The notes below the pieces were generated by a model that was not told where the DNA came from, did not search any database, and saw nothing but the letters and a program-made list of their open reading frames with translations. DNA of 45,743 nt from positions 1-45,743 of the forward strand of contig JAFWKQ010000069.1 of assembly GCA_017545665.1 (NCBI GenBank), in the 5' to 3' direction. Below, piece after piece: positions 17,727-25,813 of this stretch (the first letter of the stretch is position 1; each line of letters opens with the position of its first letter). Source of the stretch: Atopobiaceae bacterium (GTDB taxonomy: Bacteria > Actinomycetota > Coriobacteriia > Coriobacteriales > Atopobiaceae). A program made the position numbers and the translations under genes.

Positions 17727-18050
17727 AGGGACGGCGAACACGCAGGTAAAGACGCACATTTACGTGTTACCCGTCTGCGGCGCGCCCTCGTGGACGGCGC
17801 GGACTGCGCACTCCGACGCAGGTGCGGCACCAAGTCTGAGCTGCTCGTGCTGCTCGCCACGCGGGGGCAGGTACCTGCGGTACTCCGAACGCATGAGGGG
17901 TAAGCTCCGCTGGGAGTAGGATCGATGCGCAGAAGGTGCCGTTTCTGCGTCAACCGAAGCCCTGGCGCTTGTCATTTAGTTATAATACTTTGTTGAATTG
18001 TTTACTTTGTTTTCGTAAGACTTCAGCATGTGGCGAAGGAGTGGTCGTCG
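17727..18050 (+). other. Gene debris and promoter region of the diguanylate cyclase
   Basis: 17780-17922 contains a two-frame remnant: RRCGTKSELLVLLATRG in one frame, then GGRYLRYSERMRGKLRWE ending at a TAG in the next, suggesting a frameshifted C-terminus of a small zinc-binding protein. A hairpin GCGCAGAA/TTTCTGCG lies at about 17929-17950. A TATAAT-like box near 17980 probably serves the diguanylate cyclase gene. Confidence 0.45.
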
Positions 18051-19046
18051 ATGAAGAACAACGCCAGTGCGAGCCCGGTGGAGGAGCGCTACGAGCCCAA
18101 CGGCGCCCTGAGGCTTCGCAGGCTGAACCTGCCCATCGCGTTGCGCGTGGCCCTGTCCGCCGTCATCATGGGGCTGTTCGTCGTCATCGTCGGCTCCTTC
18201 TCCCTCCCTAACCCCAACATGATCCTCATCGCGGGTCTGGTTGTCTGCTCCGCCATATTCGGCGTTCCGGGAGGAATCGTGTCGGCGGTGGCCATGATGG
18301 GCTACACTGTCTACTTCTTTTCGACCGACCACAGCCTGGTGTCGTTCACACCCCAAAACTTCATGAAGGTCGCGGTGACCGCAATCGGAGTCGCCGTGGT
18401 GGGCATATTCGTGTGCGTCCTCAAGAGCGACGAGGACCGCGCTCTAGCCGACGCCACGGCGATGGCGGCCTTGCTCAGGGAGGACAATCTGCTGCTGCAG
18501 GAGGCCTCGTTGTCCGATGTCCTCACTGGCCTGAGGAACCGCTTCGCGCTGCGAAGGGACTACTCCGGCTACACCGAGAGCGGGGCGTCGCTCCATGTAA
18601 TGATGGTGGACCTGGACAACTTCAAGGGGATAAACGATGCGTACGGGCACGAGACGGGCGACCTCGTTCTGAAGGACGTCGGCACGATTCTCCTTGGCAC
18701 GTTTGGCCCGGAGTGCTCGTACCGCTACGGCGGGGACGAGTTCTCGGTCATCGTCTCCGACTGGACGGATGACGAGTTCGACGCGGCGTGCGAGAAGATA
18801 CGCGGGCAGATGGAGTCGCTGTCCTTAGGTGCGGATGGCAAGCCGGTCCTCTTTTCGGGCGGGTACGTCTGTGGCGCGCCTCGCCTCCAGTCCGACCTCA
18901 GGCTCATGATGCGTCAGGCGGACGACAACCTCTACAAGGCCAAGCGTGAGGGCAAGGATATGGTAGTCGGGAGCAAGTTCGACCGCGCTACGGCCCAGAC
19001 GTTGGTGGGCGAAGGCCGGTCCGTGCGGTTTGTCGACCACGCATGA
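18051..19046 (+). CDS. Membrane diguanylate cyclase (GGDEF)
   Basis: 331 residues; ATG at 18051 with GAAGGAG about 9 bp upstream. Four hydrophobic segments lie between residues 30 and 125 (LRVALSAVIMGLFVVIVGSF, ILIAGLVVCSAIFGVPGGIV, and two more). A C-terminal GGDEF domain (about 155-310) has the intact signature RYGGDEF (GGDEF at 227-231) and D190-N-F-K for the metal site. The usual upstream RxxD inhibitory site is not present (the residues are GPECSY). It should make cyclic di-GMP at the membrane, perhaps without product feedback. It is monocistronic, and is the intact counterpart of the truncated sensor at 8.6-9.3 kb only in broad type. Confidence 0.88.
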   Translation: MKNNASASPVEERYEPNGALRLRRLNLPIALRVALSAVIMGLFVVIVGSFSLPNPNMILIAGLVVCSAIFGVPGGIVSAVAMMGYTVYFFSTDHSLVSFTPQNFMKVAVTAIGVAVVGIFVCVLKSDEDRALADATAMAALLREDNLLLQEASLSDVLTGLRNRFALRRDYSGYTESGASLHVMMVDLDNFKGINDAYGHETGDLVLKDVGTILLGTFGPECSYRYGGDEFSVIVSDWTDDEFDAACEKIRGQMESLSLGADGKPVLFSGGYVCGAPRLQSDLRLMMRQADDNLYKAKREGKDMVVGSKFDRATAQTLVGEGRSVRFVDHA

Positions 19047-19323
19047 CCGAGTCGTAGCCGACGCATCGGCAACAAGGACAGCCGCCTGCCTCGAATGGCC
19101 TTGGGATACCCCAGGCTCTATCGGCGTCCGTCATAACGGCCCCTTTCCATGGCGTCGTGCCTCCGTAGGAGATCGACCGTCTTGGGAGGCAACCATGAGT
19201 AACCAAGTCATGAGCCTTGAGCTGCCGCGGCTCGCGCTCCCAACCGCGCCCGTGCTTGCGCCTTGGGCATCGCCAGGGTCACAAGCAGGCTACGTCCCTT
19301 GTTCCACGTATAAACGATACAGT

Positions 19324-19348
19324 TTAGTGCTACACTATGTAGCACTAA
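19324..19348. promoter_or_regulatory. Palindromic operator of the RelB-PIN module
   Basis: TTAGTGCTAC (19324-19333) and its exact reverse complement GTAGCACTAA (19339-19348) with a 5-base centre, just upstream of the antitoxin start. Typical position for autoregulation by an antitoxin. Confidence 0.75.
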
Positions 19349-19365
19349 CGGAAGAGGTGATGACT

Positions 19366-19728
19366 ATGGGTCCCGCAGCAACATCGCAGCTCAACGTACG
19401 CATGGAATCCGAGCTCAGGGCGGCCGGAGACGCCGTGCTCGAACGAGTAGGGGTCACTCCGGCGGAGGTCGTGCGTGCATTATGGGCAAAACTTGCAAAG
19501 GGAGCGCAGGAGTGCGAGCGGGTACTCTCCGTGCTTTCCGATGAGGACGATGCCACGACCTCCTTGCGAGGCGACGAGCTTGTCGGCCAGATTGAGGGCT
19601 GGCATTCCCAGCTATTCTCCCTCGCGGGGGTTGATCGAGCGGACTACGCTCCTCCAACAGATGAGGAGCTGGACGAGATGCTCTACGACGAGTGGCTTAC
19701 TCGTGACGGCGGGACGGTGGCACCATGA
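19366..19728 (+). CDS. RelB/DinJ-like antitoxin
   Basis: 120 residues. The N-terminal ATSQLNVRMESELRAAGDAV and GVTPAEVVRALWAKLA form a RelB/DinJ-type ribbon-helix-helix. The acidic C-terminal half (PPTDEELDEMLYDEWL) would wrap the toxin. The start was placed at 19366 (or 19360) because GAAGAGG and the palindromic operator lie directly upstream. The same frame is open back to an ATG at 19195 with its own GGGAGG, giving ~57 extra residues (MSNQVMSLELPRLALPTAPV) of unclear reality. The stop overlaps the toxin start by 4 bp (ATGA). Confidence 0.75.
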   Translation: MGPAATSQLNVRMESELRAAGDAVLERVGVTPAEVVRALWAKLAKGAQECERVLSVLSDEDDATTSLRGDELVGQIEGWHSQLFSLAGVDRADYAPPTDEELDEMLYDEWLTRDGGTVAP

Positions 19729-20294
19729 GCTCAGGCAAACCCATCGTCCTCGTGGACACCTGCGTATGGCTCGACCTGTTTCTCCTCGATCGCCCGGGAA
19801 GAAGGGACGCCCAGGCGTTTATCAGCCATGCCCTCAACAGCGAGATACCCCTTGCATACGCCTCGCACAGCGCGCTCGACGTTTACGCGAAGGCGGGCAT
19901 ATGCGCGAAGAGGTTCTTCCGGGAGGCCGGCCAGCTTACCGAAGCGCAGGCTCGGGCAGCAAAGACTTTTGCCTGGGACTGCGCGGCCCAGATGCGCGAG
20001 GTGGCCACACCCGTGCCAGCCGACACGTCGGACTTCTACTACGCCGAGAAGTTCCGCCCCTTGCACGAGGACCTCGAGGACAATCTTATCTTGGCTGGAT
20101 GCAACCGCGCAAGGGCAAGCTATCTTGTTACCACCGACAAGCGCCTCCTTCGACACGCAGACGTCTTGGCAAAGACACCGGCAGAAATGCTGGCACTACT
20201 GAAGTCGGGCCTTGCCCATGGCAACGAAGACGAGGGCCAAGCGCATGACTCCGCTTACTATTTACGCCGGTGGCTCGCGACTAAGCGCACGTAG
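19725..20294 (+). CDS. PIN-domain ribonuclease toxin
   Basis: 189 residues. PIN features: the first Asp in IVLVDTCVWLDLF (residue ~11), the central Glu/Asp in LHEDLEDNLILAGC (about 110) and the last Asp in YLVTTDKRLL (about 135). These acidic residues bind Mg in VapC-like RNases. It is partnered with a RelB-like rather than a VapB antitoxin, a known but less common pairing. Translation is coupled by the ATGA overlap. The C-terminal ~30 residues (HGNEDEGQAHDSAYYLRRWL) extend beyond the usual PIN length. Confidence 0.85.
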   Translation: MSSGKPIVLVDTCVWLDLFLLDRPGRRDAQAFISHALNSEIPLAYASHSALDVYAKAGICAKRFFREAGQLTEAQARAAKTFAWDCAAQMREVATPVPADTSDFYYAEKFRPLHEDLEDNLILAGCNRARASYLVTTDKRLLRHADVLAKTPAEMLALLKSGLAHGNEDEGQAHDSAYYLRRWLATKRT

Positions 20295-20333
20295 GTCAGC
20301 TGCCTAAATAGCGACTATGTTGGCTTGCTGCCG

Positions 20334-20531
20334 CTAAAGGGTGACAGGTGGACCCGCATATGGCTCGCCAATGGCCTTTAGCTCCGACATGGCCTGGAGC
20401 ATGTGCTGGGTGCACGCGTCGTGTGCGCCGGGGATGTTGACCTCGCTGAGGTAGCGGCCGTTGTCCAGACCGCTCATCCAATTCGTAGCTGTGAGCGAAG
20501 GGAAGTCTGGCTTCTTGCTTGGCGCGTCCAT
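20334..20531 (-). pseudogene. Fragment of a PI-specific phospholipase C-like gene
   Basis: The translation NWMSGLDNGRYLSEVNIPGA followed by HDACTQHM matches the start of the PLC-X domain (W-M-x-x-L-D, then I-P-G-x-H-D with the catalytic His). The frame ends 30 residues later and the second half of the barrel is absent. No signal peptide or ribosome site is seen upstream. It is therefore a gene scar between the toxin gene and the ATPase gene. Confidence 0.6.
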
Positions 20532-20635
20532 AAAGGGCTTCGTCGAGGCCTTTGCCGTGGAGCCGAGGAGGCAGTCCCTTTTGTCTCGCGGATGCCTTTG
20601 TGCGCTGGGAGGGCCGTTATCGAGGCTACCTCCCG

Positions 20636-21997
20636 TTACGCCAAATGCGCCATGTAGAGCGGCAGATAGACCCGTCCTTGCAGCCGCGCCATCTGTTTGG
20701 GGTGCAGGACCAGCTCAAGTCCCGTCTGCCCGGGGAATTTCTCCCTGAACTTGTCCAGCGACTTGGTGCCGTAGCGTTTGGTCGACTTCGCCTCGACGGG
20801 GCTGATTCGCGGCTTTCCCGCTGCATCGGCGAACGGACGAACCACGAGGAAGTCTATCTCCATGTTCCACGATGAGTCCTTTCGGTCGTAGCGCGAATAG
20901 AAGAATAGCTCGTCGCCCTTCGCCCGAAGCTGTTGGGCTACGTAGTTCTCCACGAGCATGCCCTCGTTGACGCCCAGCTGGTCGAACAGCACCGCCCTGA
21001 GTGTCTCGTCGCTCGTCGCGGTGTTCGTCGCGAACGACTGCGTAACGAGCAAGCCAGTGTCTGCCATATAGCATTTGAGCGTCGCGTCGTCTTCGGAGAG
21101 CGCGAGTGCAACCGACGGATCGGTTGCGTTTCGACAAAGGTTGACCATGCGCGCGTCTTCAAGCCAGGCAAACGCTTCCTCCCACGTCTGGGAGCGTGCG
21201 TTTGGGTCTGCGGCCGCGAGGGTAAACTTCTTTTCGTGCTTCGAGAGCTGGCCGGGGATGGTGCGCAGAAGCCTGCGGATCTTAGGGGCCTGGCCAGCGC
21301 CGAAGCGTGATACGTCGTTGGCGTACAGCTCCAGGATGCCGCGCTTCACCTCGTCGACCTTGCCAAGGTCCTTTTCCGCCAGATACTGGTTCACCGCCTG
21401 GGGCATGCCCCCCACGAGCAGGTACTCCCTCATGAGCCGCGACGCCTTCTTGTGCAGGGCGTCGGGAAGGGGATGCAGGCTACTGTGTGCAGAGCGAATA
21501 AGTTCCGCGAGTTGCGTCTCTCCACAGGCCCACAGGAACTCCTCGAAATCGAGCGGCTCCATGGGCAGTTTGCGCTCCTCGGAGGGGATTACGATGTCTT
21601 TTACGTTCGCCTTGATGGAGATGAGCGATCCTGTTTCCAGGTAGTCGTAGCGCCCGTCTTCCACGAGGTACTTAATGAACTCGCGAGCCAGGGGAAAGCG
21701 CTGGACTTCGTCAAACACGACAAGCGTCTCGCGTTCGAACAGTTGCGTGGCATACAGTGCAGAGAGATAGGCGAAGAACGTGTCCAGATCCTCGCGATAG
21801 TCCTCGAAGAGCCCGCGAACCTCATTTCCCGCGCGTGCGAAGTCGATGATTATGTGGCTGCGATACTCCTGGCTGGCAAAGTGCTTGGCTATGGTCGATT
21901 TCCCCACGCGCCGCGCGCCCTCTATGAGCAGGGCAGTCTTCCCCTGAGACTCGTGCCGCCACGCCAGGAGCTTGTCGTATGTCTTACGTCTTAGCAT
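20636..21997 (-). CDS. DUF4143-type AAA ATPase
   Basis: 453 residues from ATG 21997 (GGAG at 5 bp). Walker A ALLIEGARRVGKST (about 22-35), Walker B ETLVVFDEVQRFP (about 88-100), the SYLETGSLI-like sensor stretch DYLETGSLISIK, then the DUF4143 C-terminal domain with LVENYVAQQL and a PD-(D/E)XK-like core MEIDFLVVR and ISPVEAKSTKRYG. These ATPases are widespread in gut bacteria, often several per genome, usually as single genes on accessory DNA. Their function is unclear; a defence or DNA-related role is commonly supposed. A second member is at 27.9-29.2 kb. Ends near a PLC fragment. Confidence 0.88.
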   Translation of the reverse strand: MLRRKTYDKLLAWRHESQGKTALLIEGARRVGKSTIAKHFASQEYRSHIIIDFARAGNEVRGLFEDYREDLDTFFAYLSALYATQLFERETLVVFDEVQRFPLAREFIKYLVEDGRYDYLETGSLISIKANVKDIVIPSEERKLPMEPLDFEEFLWACGETQLAELIRSAHSSLHPLPDALHKKASRLMREYLLVGGMPQAVNQYLAEKDLGKVDEVKRGILELYANDVSRFGAGQAPKIRRLLRTIPGQLSKHEKKFTLAAADPNARSQTWEEAFAWLEDARMVNLCRNATDPSVALALSEDDATLKCYMADTGLLVTQSFATNTATSDETLRAVLFDQLGVNEGMLVENYVAQQLRAKGDELFFYSRYDRKDSSWNMEIDFLVVRPFADAAGKPRISPVEAKSTKRYGTKSLDKFREKFPGQTGLELVLHPKQMARLQGRVYLPLYMAHLA

Positions 21998-22021
21998 CCT
22001 CACTCCAATCATCGTGCTCAA

Positions 22022-22239
22022 GACGGATTGTATACGAATTCAACGACTAAATATATCCATATATCGACGAAATCAATAGTCTATGAGGTCGATATTCTTA
22101 CGAATTCAAATGTTTAGTCTTGAAGATGGAGACACAAACTGTAGCTGTAAAGCTTCACGGGCAAGTTTTACAACCGCTCATAGGCTTACGGACACCAGCG
22201 ACGGATGCATATGAGGGAGGGGGTGTCCGTGGCCGAGAT
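22022..22239. other. AT-rich regulatory stretch upstream of the ATPase
   Basis: Contains two direct copies of ACGAATTCAA (22034-22043 and 22100-22109, 66 bp apart), with GTCGATATTC and CGACGAAATC words between. Unlike the GC-rich surroundings, this could be the operator region of the DUF4143 gene. No gene is seen. Confidence 0.4.
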
Positions 22240-22291
22240 CGTGAGGTTGGCCTGCCGGGAGTGCGGCTTCGGGCACGTGTACGGCACGTAG
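22240..22291 (+). pseudogene. Decayed second copy of the small zinc-ribbon gene
   Basis: The last codons (ACRECGFGHVYGT then stop) and the ~30 bases after the stop match 7530-7600 (ACRECGFVHTYGM). The N-terminal half with the first CxxC is missing. Confidence 0.65.
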
Positions 22292-22576
22292 GCGGCCACG
22301 AGACAATCGTCGGAAAAAAGAACGCCTTCGCGGGCGCCGAGGTGCGTGTCAGAGACGGTGACGGCAACAACTACGTAGCGACAAGGCACGATGGCACTTC
22401 CACTCTCATCACGTTCAATAATGTCGGCACCGCCACCCAGATGACCAACCTGGCGTCCTCAACAAGCCGTACCATGAAGGAGACAAGGCTCGCGCCCTTG
22501 TGCGGGCGCTCGACATGGGCAAGATTTCCATGCGGAGTTCCCGGCTTGCGGGAAGCTCTTGTTGGGGCAGTCGGTG
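22292..22576 (+). other. Stretch with only gene fragments
   Basis: No intact gene. A short rightward frame reads GVLNKPYHEGDKARALVRAL then DMGKISM, which has protein character but no start. Probably part of the same decayed mobile segment. Confidence 0.35.
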
Positions 22577-22909
22577 TCATTCGAGGGAGAAGCCCTGTTT
22601 CAGGACGGAAATCCAGTCCCTCTTTCCATATAGAAAACGCACGATGTAAACAACGTGGTTTTCTTCCGACACAACGTAGAAAGCAATGTGGTTTTTTACT
22701 CGTGTGAAGCGGATACCCCAGGCTCTCAGGACGGGGTCGTCAACAAGCGCGAACTTCTCCGGGAAGGTGGAGAGCTCGCCGATCTTCTTTTCGGCCTCGT
22801 CAAGGAGGTCGTCCGCGGCCTGTGGATTGAACAACACGAAATCGATGTAGTCGGCAGAGCTTTTCAGATCCTTTTCTGCAGCGCGAGTGATGTGGATGTC
22901 GTAAATCAT
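22577..22909 (-). CDS. RelE/ParE-family toxin
   Basis: 110 residues: MIYDIHITRAAEKDLKSSAD, then a helix hairpin, FPEKFALVDDPVLRAWGIRF and the C-terminal strand block NHIAFYVV...VVYIVRFLYGKRDW. This is the standard plasmid-stabilisation RelE/ParE fold, either an mRNA interferase or a gyrase poison. Its start overlaps the antitoxin stop by 4 bp, so translation is coupled. Confidence 0.88.
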   Translation of the reverse strand: MIYDIHITRAAEKDLKSSADYIDFVLFNPQAADDLLDEAEKKIGELSTFPEKFALVDDPVLRAWGIRFTRVKNHIAFYVVSEENHVVYIVRFLYGKRDWISVLKQGFSLE

Positions 22910-23169
22910 CTTTTCCGTCTCGTCCTGATATCAGACAGCGCCTCAGAAAAAGGACGGGTATTCCCAGTCTTTATGTCATCTAGGCCGTCCTGGATGAGAC
23001 CATAGAGTTCAAAGCGCCCGAGAAGCTGTTCATAGGCTTCGATGCTAAGGACAGCAAGGTCGCCCTTTCCGTTCTTCGTTATGAAGACTGGTTCGCCGTA
23101 CTGGTGGCAGAAGGAAGATATCTCGTTGTATTTGTTGCGGAGGTCCGCGCTGGATCTGATCGTGGGCAT
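22906..23169 (-). CDS. Phd/YefM-family antitoxin
   Basis: 87 residues from ATG 23169 (AGGAGG at 7 bp). MPTIRSSADLRNKYNEISSF and EPVFITKNGKGDLAVLSIEA are the typical Phd/YefM DNA-binding N-terminus; the C-terminal tail (RPFSEALSDIRTRRKR) should neutralise the RelE toxin. An earlier in-frame codon at 23196 lies inside the operator and is unlikely to be used. First gene of a two-gene operon. Confidence 0.88.
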   Translation of the reverse strand: MPTIRSSADLRNKYNEISSFCHQYGEPVFITKNGKGDLAVLSIEAYEQLLGRFELYGLIQDGLDDIKTGNTRPFSEALSDIRTRRKR

Positions 23170-23185
23170 GTTATTCGCCTCCTCA

Positions 23186-23206
23186 GTGTATAACAATATT
23201 ATACAC
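23186..23206. promoter_or_regulatory. Palindromic operator of the YefM-RelE pair
   Basis: GTGTATAA (23186-23193) and TTATACAC (23199-23206), 8-bp perfect arms with a 5-base spacer, 16 bp upstream of the antitoxin start. It matches the GTACA-like TGTATA operator style of this family. Confidence 0.75.
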
Positions 23207-23272
23207 GAATTTCTTTATACTAAAGCGGGAAGCACCCTGGCTATCGGAGAAAACCCGAGAGGAGACAAGGAC

Positions 23273-23401
23273 ATGAAGAGCAACAAGACATACAAGGACA
23301 TGACGCGCGAGGAGCGCAAGGAGGCCGCGCAGGCAAAGGCCCAGGCCGCGCTCGACCGCATCGGCGACGGGGTGCGCTCCAAAGTGCCCTCGAGAACCTG
23401 A
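23273..23401 (+). pseudogene. Truncated duplicate of the ArdC-like gene (5' end only)
   Basis: MKSNKTYKDMTREERKEAAQ onward matches the first ~36 residues of the gene at 6331 (MKTKKSYKDMTREERKALAQ), including IGDGVRS, and keeps the AACCCGAGAGGAGAC ribosome-site block. It then runs into unrelated sequence and stops after 42 codons. Confidence 0.85.
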
Positions 23402-23433
23402 TGCACGGCCGCACGAGCATCGTGGTGGCACAA
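23380..23433 (+). pseudogene. 18-codon scar of an ABC exporter ATPase
   Basis: Read in the frame beginning CAA at 23380, the DNA encodes QSALENLMHGRTSIVVAQ, which matches the region just before the H-loop in ABC exporter ATPases (ALE-x-LM-x-GRTSIVVAHRLST). The ardC fragment ends at its left edge and a palindromic repeat starts at its right edge. Confidence 0.6.
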
Positions 23434-23434
23434 G

Positions 23435-23473
23435 GGAACTGGCATAAGGGGTTTATCCCCTTTTGCCAGTTCC
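23435..23473. terminator. REP-like hairpin at the end of the rhamnose operon
   Basis: GGAACTGGCATAAGGGG / CCCCTTTTGCCAGTTCC, 17-bp arms with one mismatch and a 5-base loop, 5 bp beyond the isomerase stop. Probably terminates the leftward operon. The same core recurs at 24915 and in shorter form at four other sites in the window. Confidence 0.75.
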
Positions 23474-23477
23474 GCGC

Positions 23478-24899
23478 TTAGCGACAGACGACATCCACGG
23501 GTACGTCCAGAATCTTGGCGACCTTGCAGATGGTGCCGGTCCAGGAGCCCTGCGCGGCAGCGAAGTGGTGCGTGGGTCCGCACTCGCACCAGCGGTTATT
23601 CCACTCGCGCGCACCGATGGAGAAGCGCGTGCGGAAGGTAGTGTCGCCATTGCCGAGCGTGGGCCCGTCCTCGATGACGCCCTCGCTCACCACGAACTTA
23701 AAGTTTCCGTTGGCGTCCTGCGTGATGCCCAGGTAGGTGACGGGACCCGCCTTGGGGTAGAAGCGCGTGAGGAAGCCGCCGCCCGCCTTGCCATGAAACA
23801 CTGGCACGATCTCCATGGAGGCCTTGCGGGCGGTTGAGAAGTCCGCGTCGCCCGAGCCAGAGTGGCCGATGAGCACCACGTCGTCGTTGAAGTCGAAGGT
23901 GTAGAACTCAGAGAGCTGGCAGGCGCCGGAGAGCGTCTTCATGATGCTCATGCCCATGGCCACCTTGATGTCGCCCTCGACGGCACAGGCGATGCCCTGC
24001 TTGATGAGCATAGAGAACGCGGGGATGAGCATGGAGTCGAGCACGCCGGCCTTGCCCTGCGCGAAGCCGTCGTAGTGACTCGCCACGAAGCCCAGCTTCT
24101 CATCCTTGACCCACTGTTCAAACGCCACGACGTAACGCGCCATCTCGTGAATGCTCGCCTCATCGTAGTCGCCCAAGATGTCAAAGGTGTCGTGGATGTC
24201 GGCGACCTTGGCGGCGATGACGTCCTCGTCGGTGATGTCATCCGCAATGGCCCACATCTTCTCCCAGTCGAACTGCTTGGTATAGAGGCCCATGCGGTGG
24301 TAGAGGTTGGTCTCGTCGATGTAGAGGTCCATCATGCCCGGATAGGGGCGGCCAATCTGCGCGAGGTTGGTGTAGCGAAGGCGGCGGCGCACCTGTGCGG
24401 CGCGGCACCAGTCCTCAATCTCGGCGGTCACCTGCGGGTCGCCACCCTCCACGACGCCGGTGATCACAGCGTGGCGCTTGCCGGCGCGCTCCAGATCTGC
24501 AACCATCTCGCCCACGGCACCGCCTGCATAGCCGATGCCCAGCCATTCGGCCGTGCCGGCTTTCTCGAAGTCGAGGCAGCGAACCTTCTGAAGGTTGACA
24601 AGAACGACGGGCACGTTGAGATCACGGATAGCGGGCAGCATGTTGTAGCTGGTGGCGTAGGTGAGCAGTTGGCAGAACACGAGGTCTACGTCGGCAGCGC
24701 GGAACTTGTCACCCGCGGCCTGGGCGGCTTCCTTGGTGGTGCACATGCCGCCGTCCACGACCTCCACCGTATCGGGCAGGGAGGCAACAAAGTCGGCATA
24801 CTGCTGCTCGAACTCAGGCACGAGCTTGGGGAACTGGGGCAGGTACGCGCCAAGCGCTACGGAAAAAACTGCCACCTTCGCTTTGGTCTCTACTAGCAT
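23478..24899 (-). CDS. Fucose/arabinose isomerase-type ketol isomerase (probable L-rhamnose isomerase role)
   Basis: 473 residues. MLVETKAKVAVFSVALGAYL, DVDLVFCQLLTYATSYNMLP and the C-terminal TRFYPKAGPVTYLGITQDAN belong to the L-fucose/L-arabinose isomerase superfamily. It is not the classical RhaA (a TIM-barrel protein of ~420 residues with a different sequence). It is the last gene of a run with rhamnulokinase and rhamnulose-1-phosphate aldolase, and no RhaA is present, so it most likely converts L-rhamnose to L-rhamnulose here. GAAGGGAG precedes the ATG. It lies 58 bp after the aldolase stop, separated by a hairpin, which may lower its expression. Confidence 0.85.
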   Translation of the reverse strand: MLVETKAKVAVFSVALGAYLPQFPKLVPEFEQQYADFVASLPDTVEVVDGGMCTTKEAAQAAGDKFRAADVDLVFCQLLTYATSYNMLPAIRDLNVPVVLVNLQKVRCLDFEKAGTAEWLGIGYAGGAVGEMVADLERAGKRHAVITGVVEGGDPQVTAEIEDWCRAAQVRRRLRYTNLAQIGRPYPGMMDLYIDETNLYHRMGLYTKQFDWEKMWAIADDITDEDVIAAKVADIHDTFDILGDYDEASIHEMARYVVAFEQWVKDEKLGFVASHYDGFAQGKAGVLDSMLIPAFSMLIKQGIACAVEGDIKVAMGMSIMKTLSGACQLSEFYTFDFNDDVVLIGHSGSGDADFSTARKASMEIVPVFHGKAGGGFLTRFYPKAGPVTYLGITQDANGNFKFVVSEGVIEDGPTLGNGDTTFRTRFSIGAREWNNRWCECGPTHHFAAAQGSWTGTICKVAKILDVPVDVVCR

Positions 24900-24914
24900 C
24901 TCTAACTCCCTTCA

Positions 24915-24953
24915 AAGTGGCAAAAGGGGTCTTGCCCCCTTTTGCCAGTTCTT
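24915..24953. repeat. REP-like hairpin between aldolase and isomerase genes
   Basis: GTGGCAAAAGGGG and CCCCTTTTGCCAGTTC around a 6-base loop. Nearly the same element as 23435-23473, so the isomerase gene is bracketed by two copies. Being inside an operon it may act as a partial terminator or mRNA stabiliser. Confidence 0.75.
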
Positions 24954-24957
24954 TCAT

Positions 24958-25788
24958 CTAGTCGACAAACGCCTCGTTGATGGCGATGTTGAAGTCGTGG
25001 CAGGTGTCAATGAGGCCCCCGTCCTCGATCTTGTTGAGCCAGTCCTCGGAACCGCCGTTGGCGGCACGGGCGCCGCAGTATAGGGCGGCCGCCTTCTCGG
25101 CCGTGTGCATGAGGCCAAAGGTGGTGTCGAAGTCGGGACCGGCGGCAAAGAGGCCGTGATGCGCCCACACGATGGTGTCGTAGGTCCTCATGAGCTCGCT
25201 CGACGCCTCGGCGATGGCCGCGCCGCCGGGCACCATCCAAGGCACGACTCCCACGCCAGCGGGGAACACGACCACGCACTCGGTCATCATCTGCCACAGG
25301 CGGCGCGTGAAGTCACGGTCGGTGAGCGGCACGATAAAGCTCATCTGGATAACACCAGGAGTATGCGCGTGGTAGATCACGCGGTTCGCACCGTTCGTGC
25401 GCGCGGCCGTGACGCAGTGGTTCATGTAGTGGCTGGGAAACTCGCTCGTAGGCTTGGCGCCATCAAGCAGGCCCCACACGATGCGATAGGCGTCGCCTGC
25501 TTCATTGATCTGGACAATGCCGATGTTGTGCGCGGGATTACCCTCCACGTTGCGCATGTACTTGCCACTGCCCGTCGCGAGGAAATACGAGCCTCCCAGC
25601 GTCGCGTCGCAGACGCCCATGGACACCCACTCGCGGGGCTCGTCGAAGTCGGCGCGCGCCGCCTCCACCTCAGCCTCGGTCATACGATAGGTGAGGTTGC
25701 CGCCGTTGCGCTCGTGCCAGCCCTGCAGCCAGCCATCGTTGCACATGCGGGTGAAACCCTTTACGAACTCAAGATTCTCGATTGCCAT
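24958..25788 (-). CDS. rhaD: Rhamnulose-1-phosphate aldolase
   Basis: 276 residues (E. coli RhaD has 274). Shared landmarks: DGWLQGWHERNGGNLTYR, FLATGSGKYMRNV, GIVQINEAGDAYRIVWGLLD, PTSEFPSHYMNHC, zinc-binding VIYHAHTPGVIQ (two His), ECVVVFPAGVGVVPWMVPGG and IVWAHHGLFAAGPDFDTTFG (third His). It splits L-rhamnulose 1-phosphate to dihydroxyacetone phosphate and L-lactaldehyde. The ATG at 25788 follows AAAAGGAG; upstream in-frame codons overlap the rhaB stop region. 25 bp downstream of rhaB. Confidence 0.96.
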   Translation of the reverse strand: MAIENLEFVKGFTRMCNDGWLQGWHERNGGNLTYRMTEAEVEAARADFDEPREWVSMGVCDATLGGSYFLATGSGKYMRNVEGNPAHNIGIVQINEAGDAYRIVWGLLDGAKPTSEFPSHYMNHCVTAARTNGANRVIYHAHTPGVIQMSFIVPLTDRDFTRRLWQMMTECVVVFPAGVGVVPWMVPGGAAIAEASSELMRTYDTIVWAHHGLFAAGPDFDTTFGLMHTAEKAAALYCGARAANGGSEDWLNKIEDGGLIDTCHDFNIAINEAFVD

Positions 25789-25813
25789 GACCCTTCTCCT
25801 TTTCCTTTGCTGC

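Noticed and set aside
23862..24896. 344-residue plus-strand frame
   Set aside because: Antisense to the isomerase; Val/His/Ala-rich shadow.
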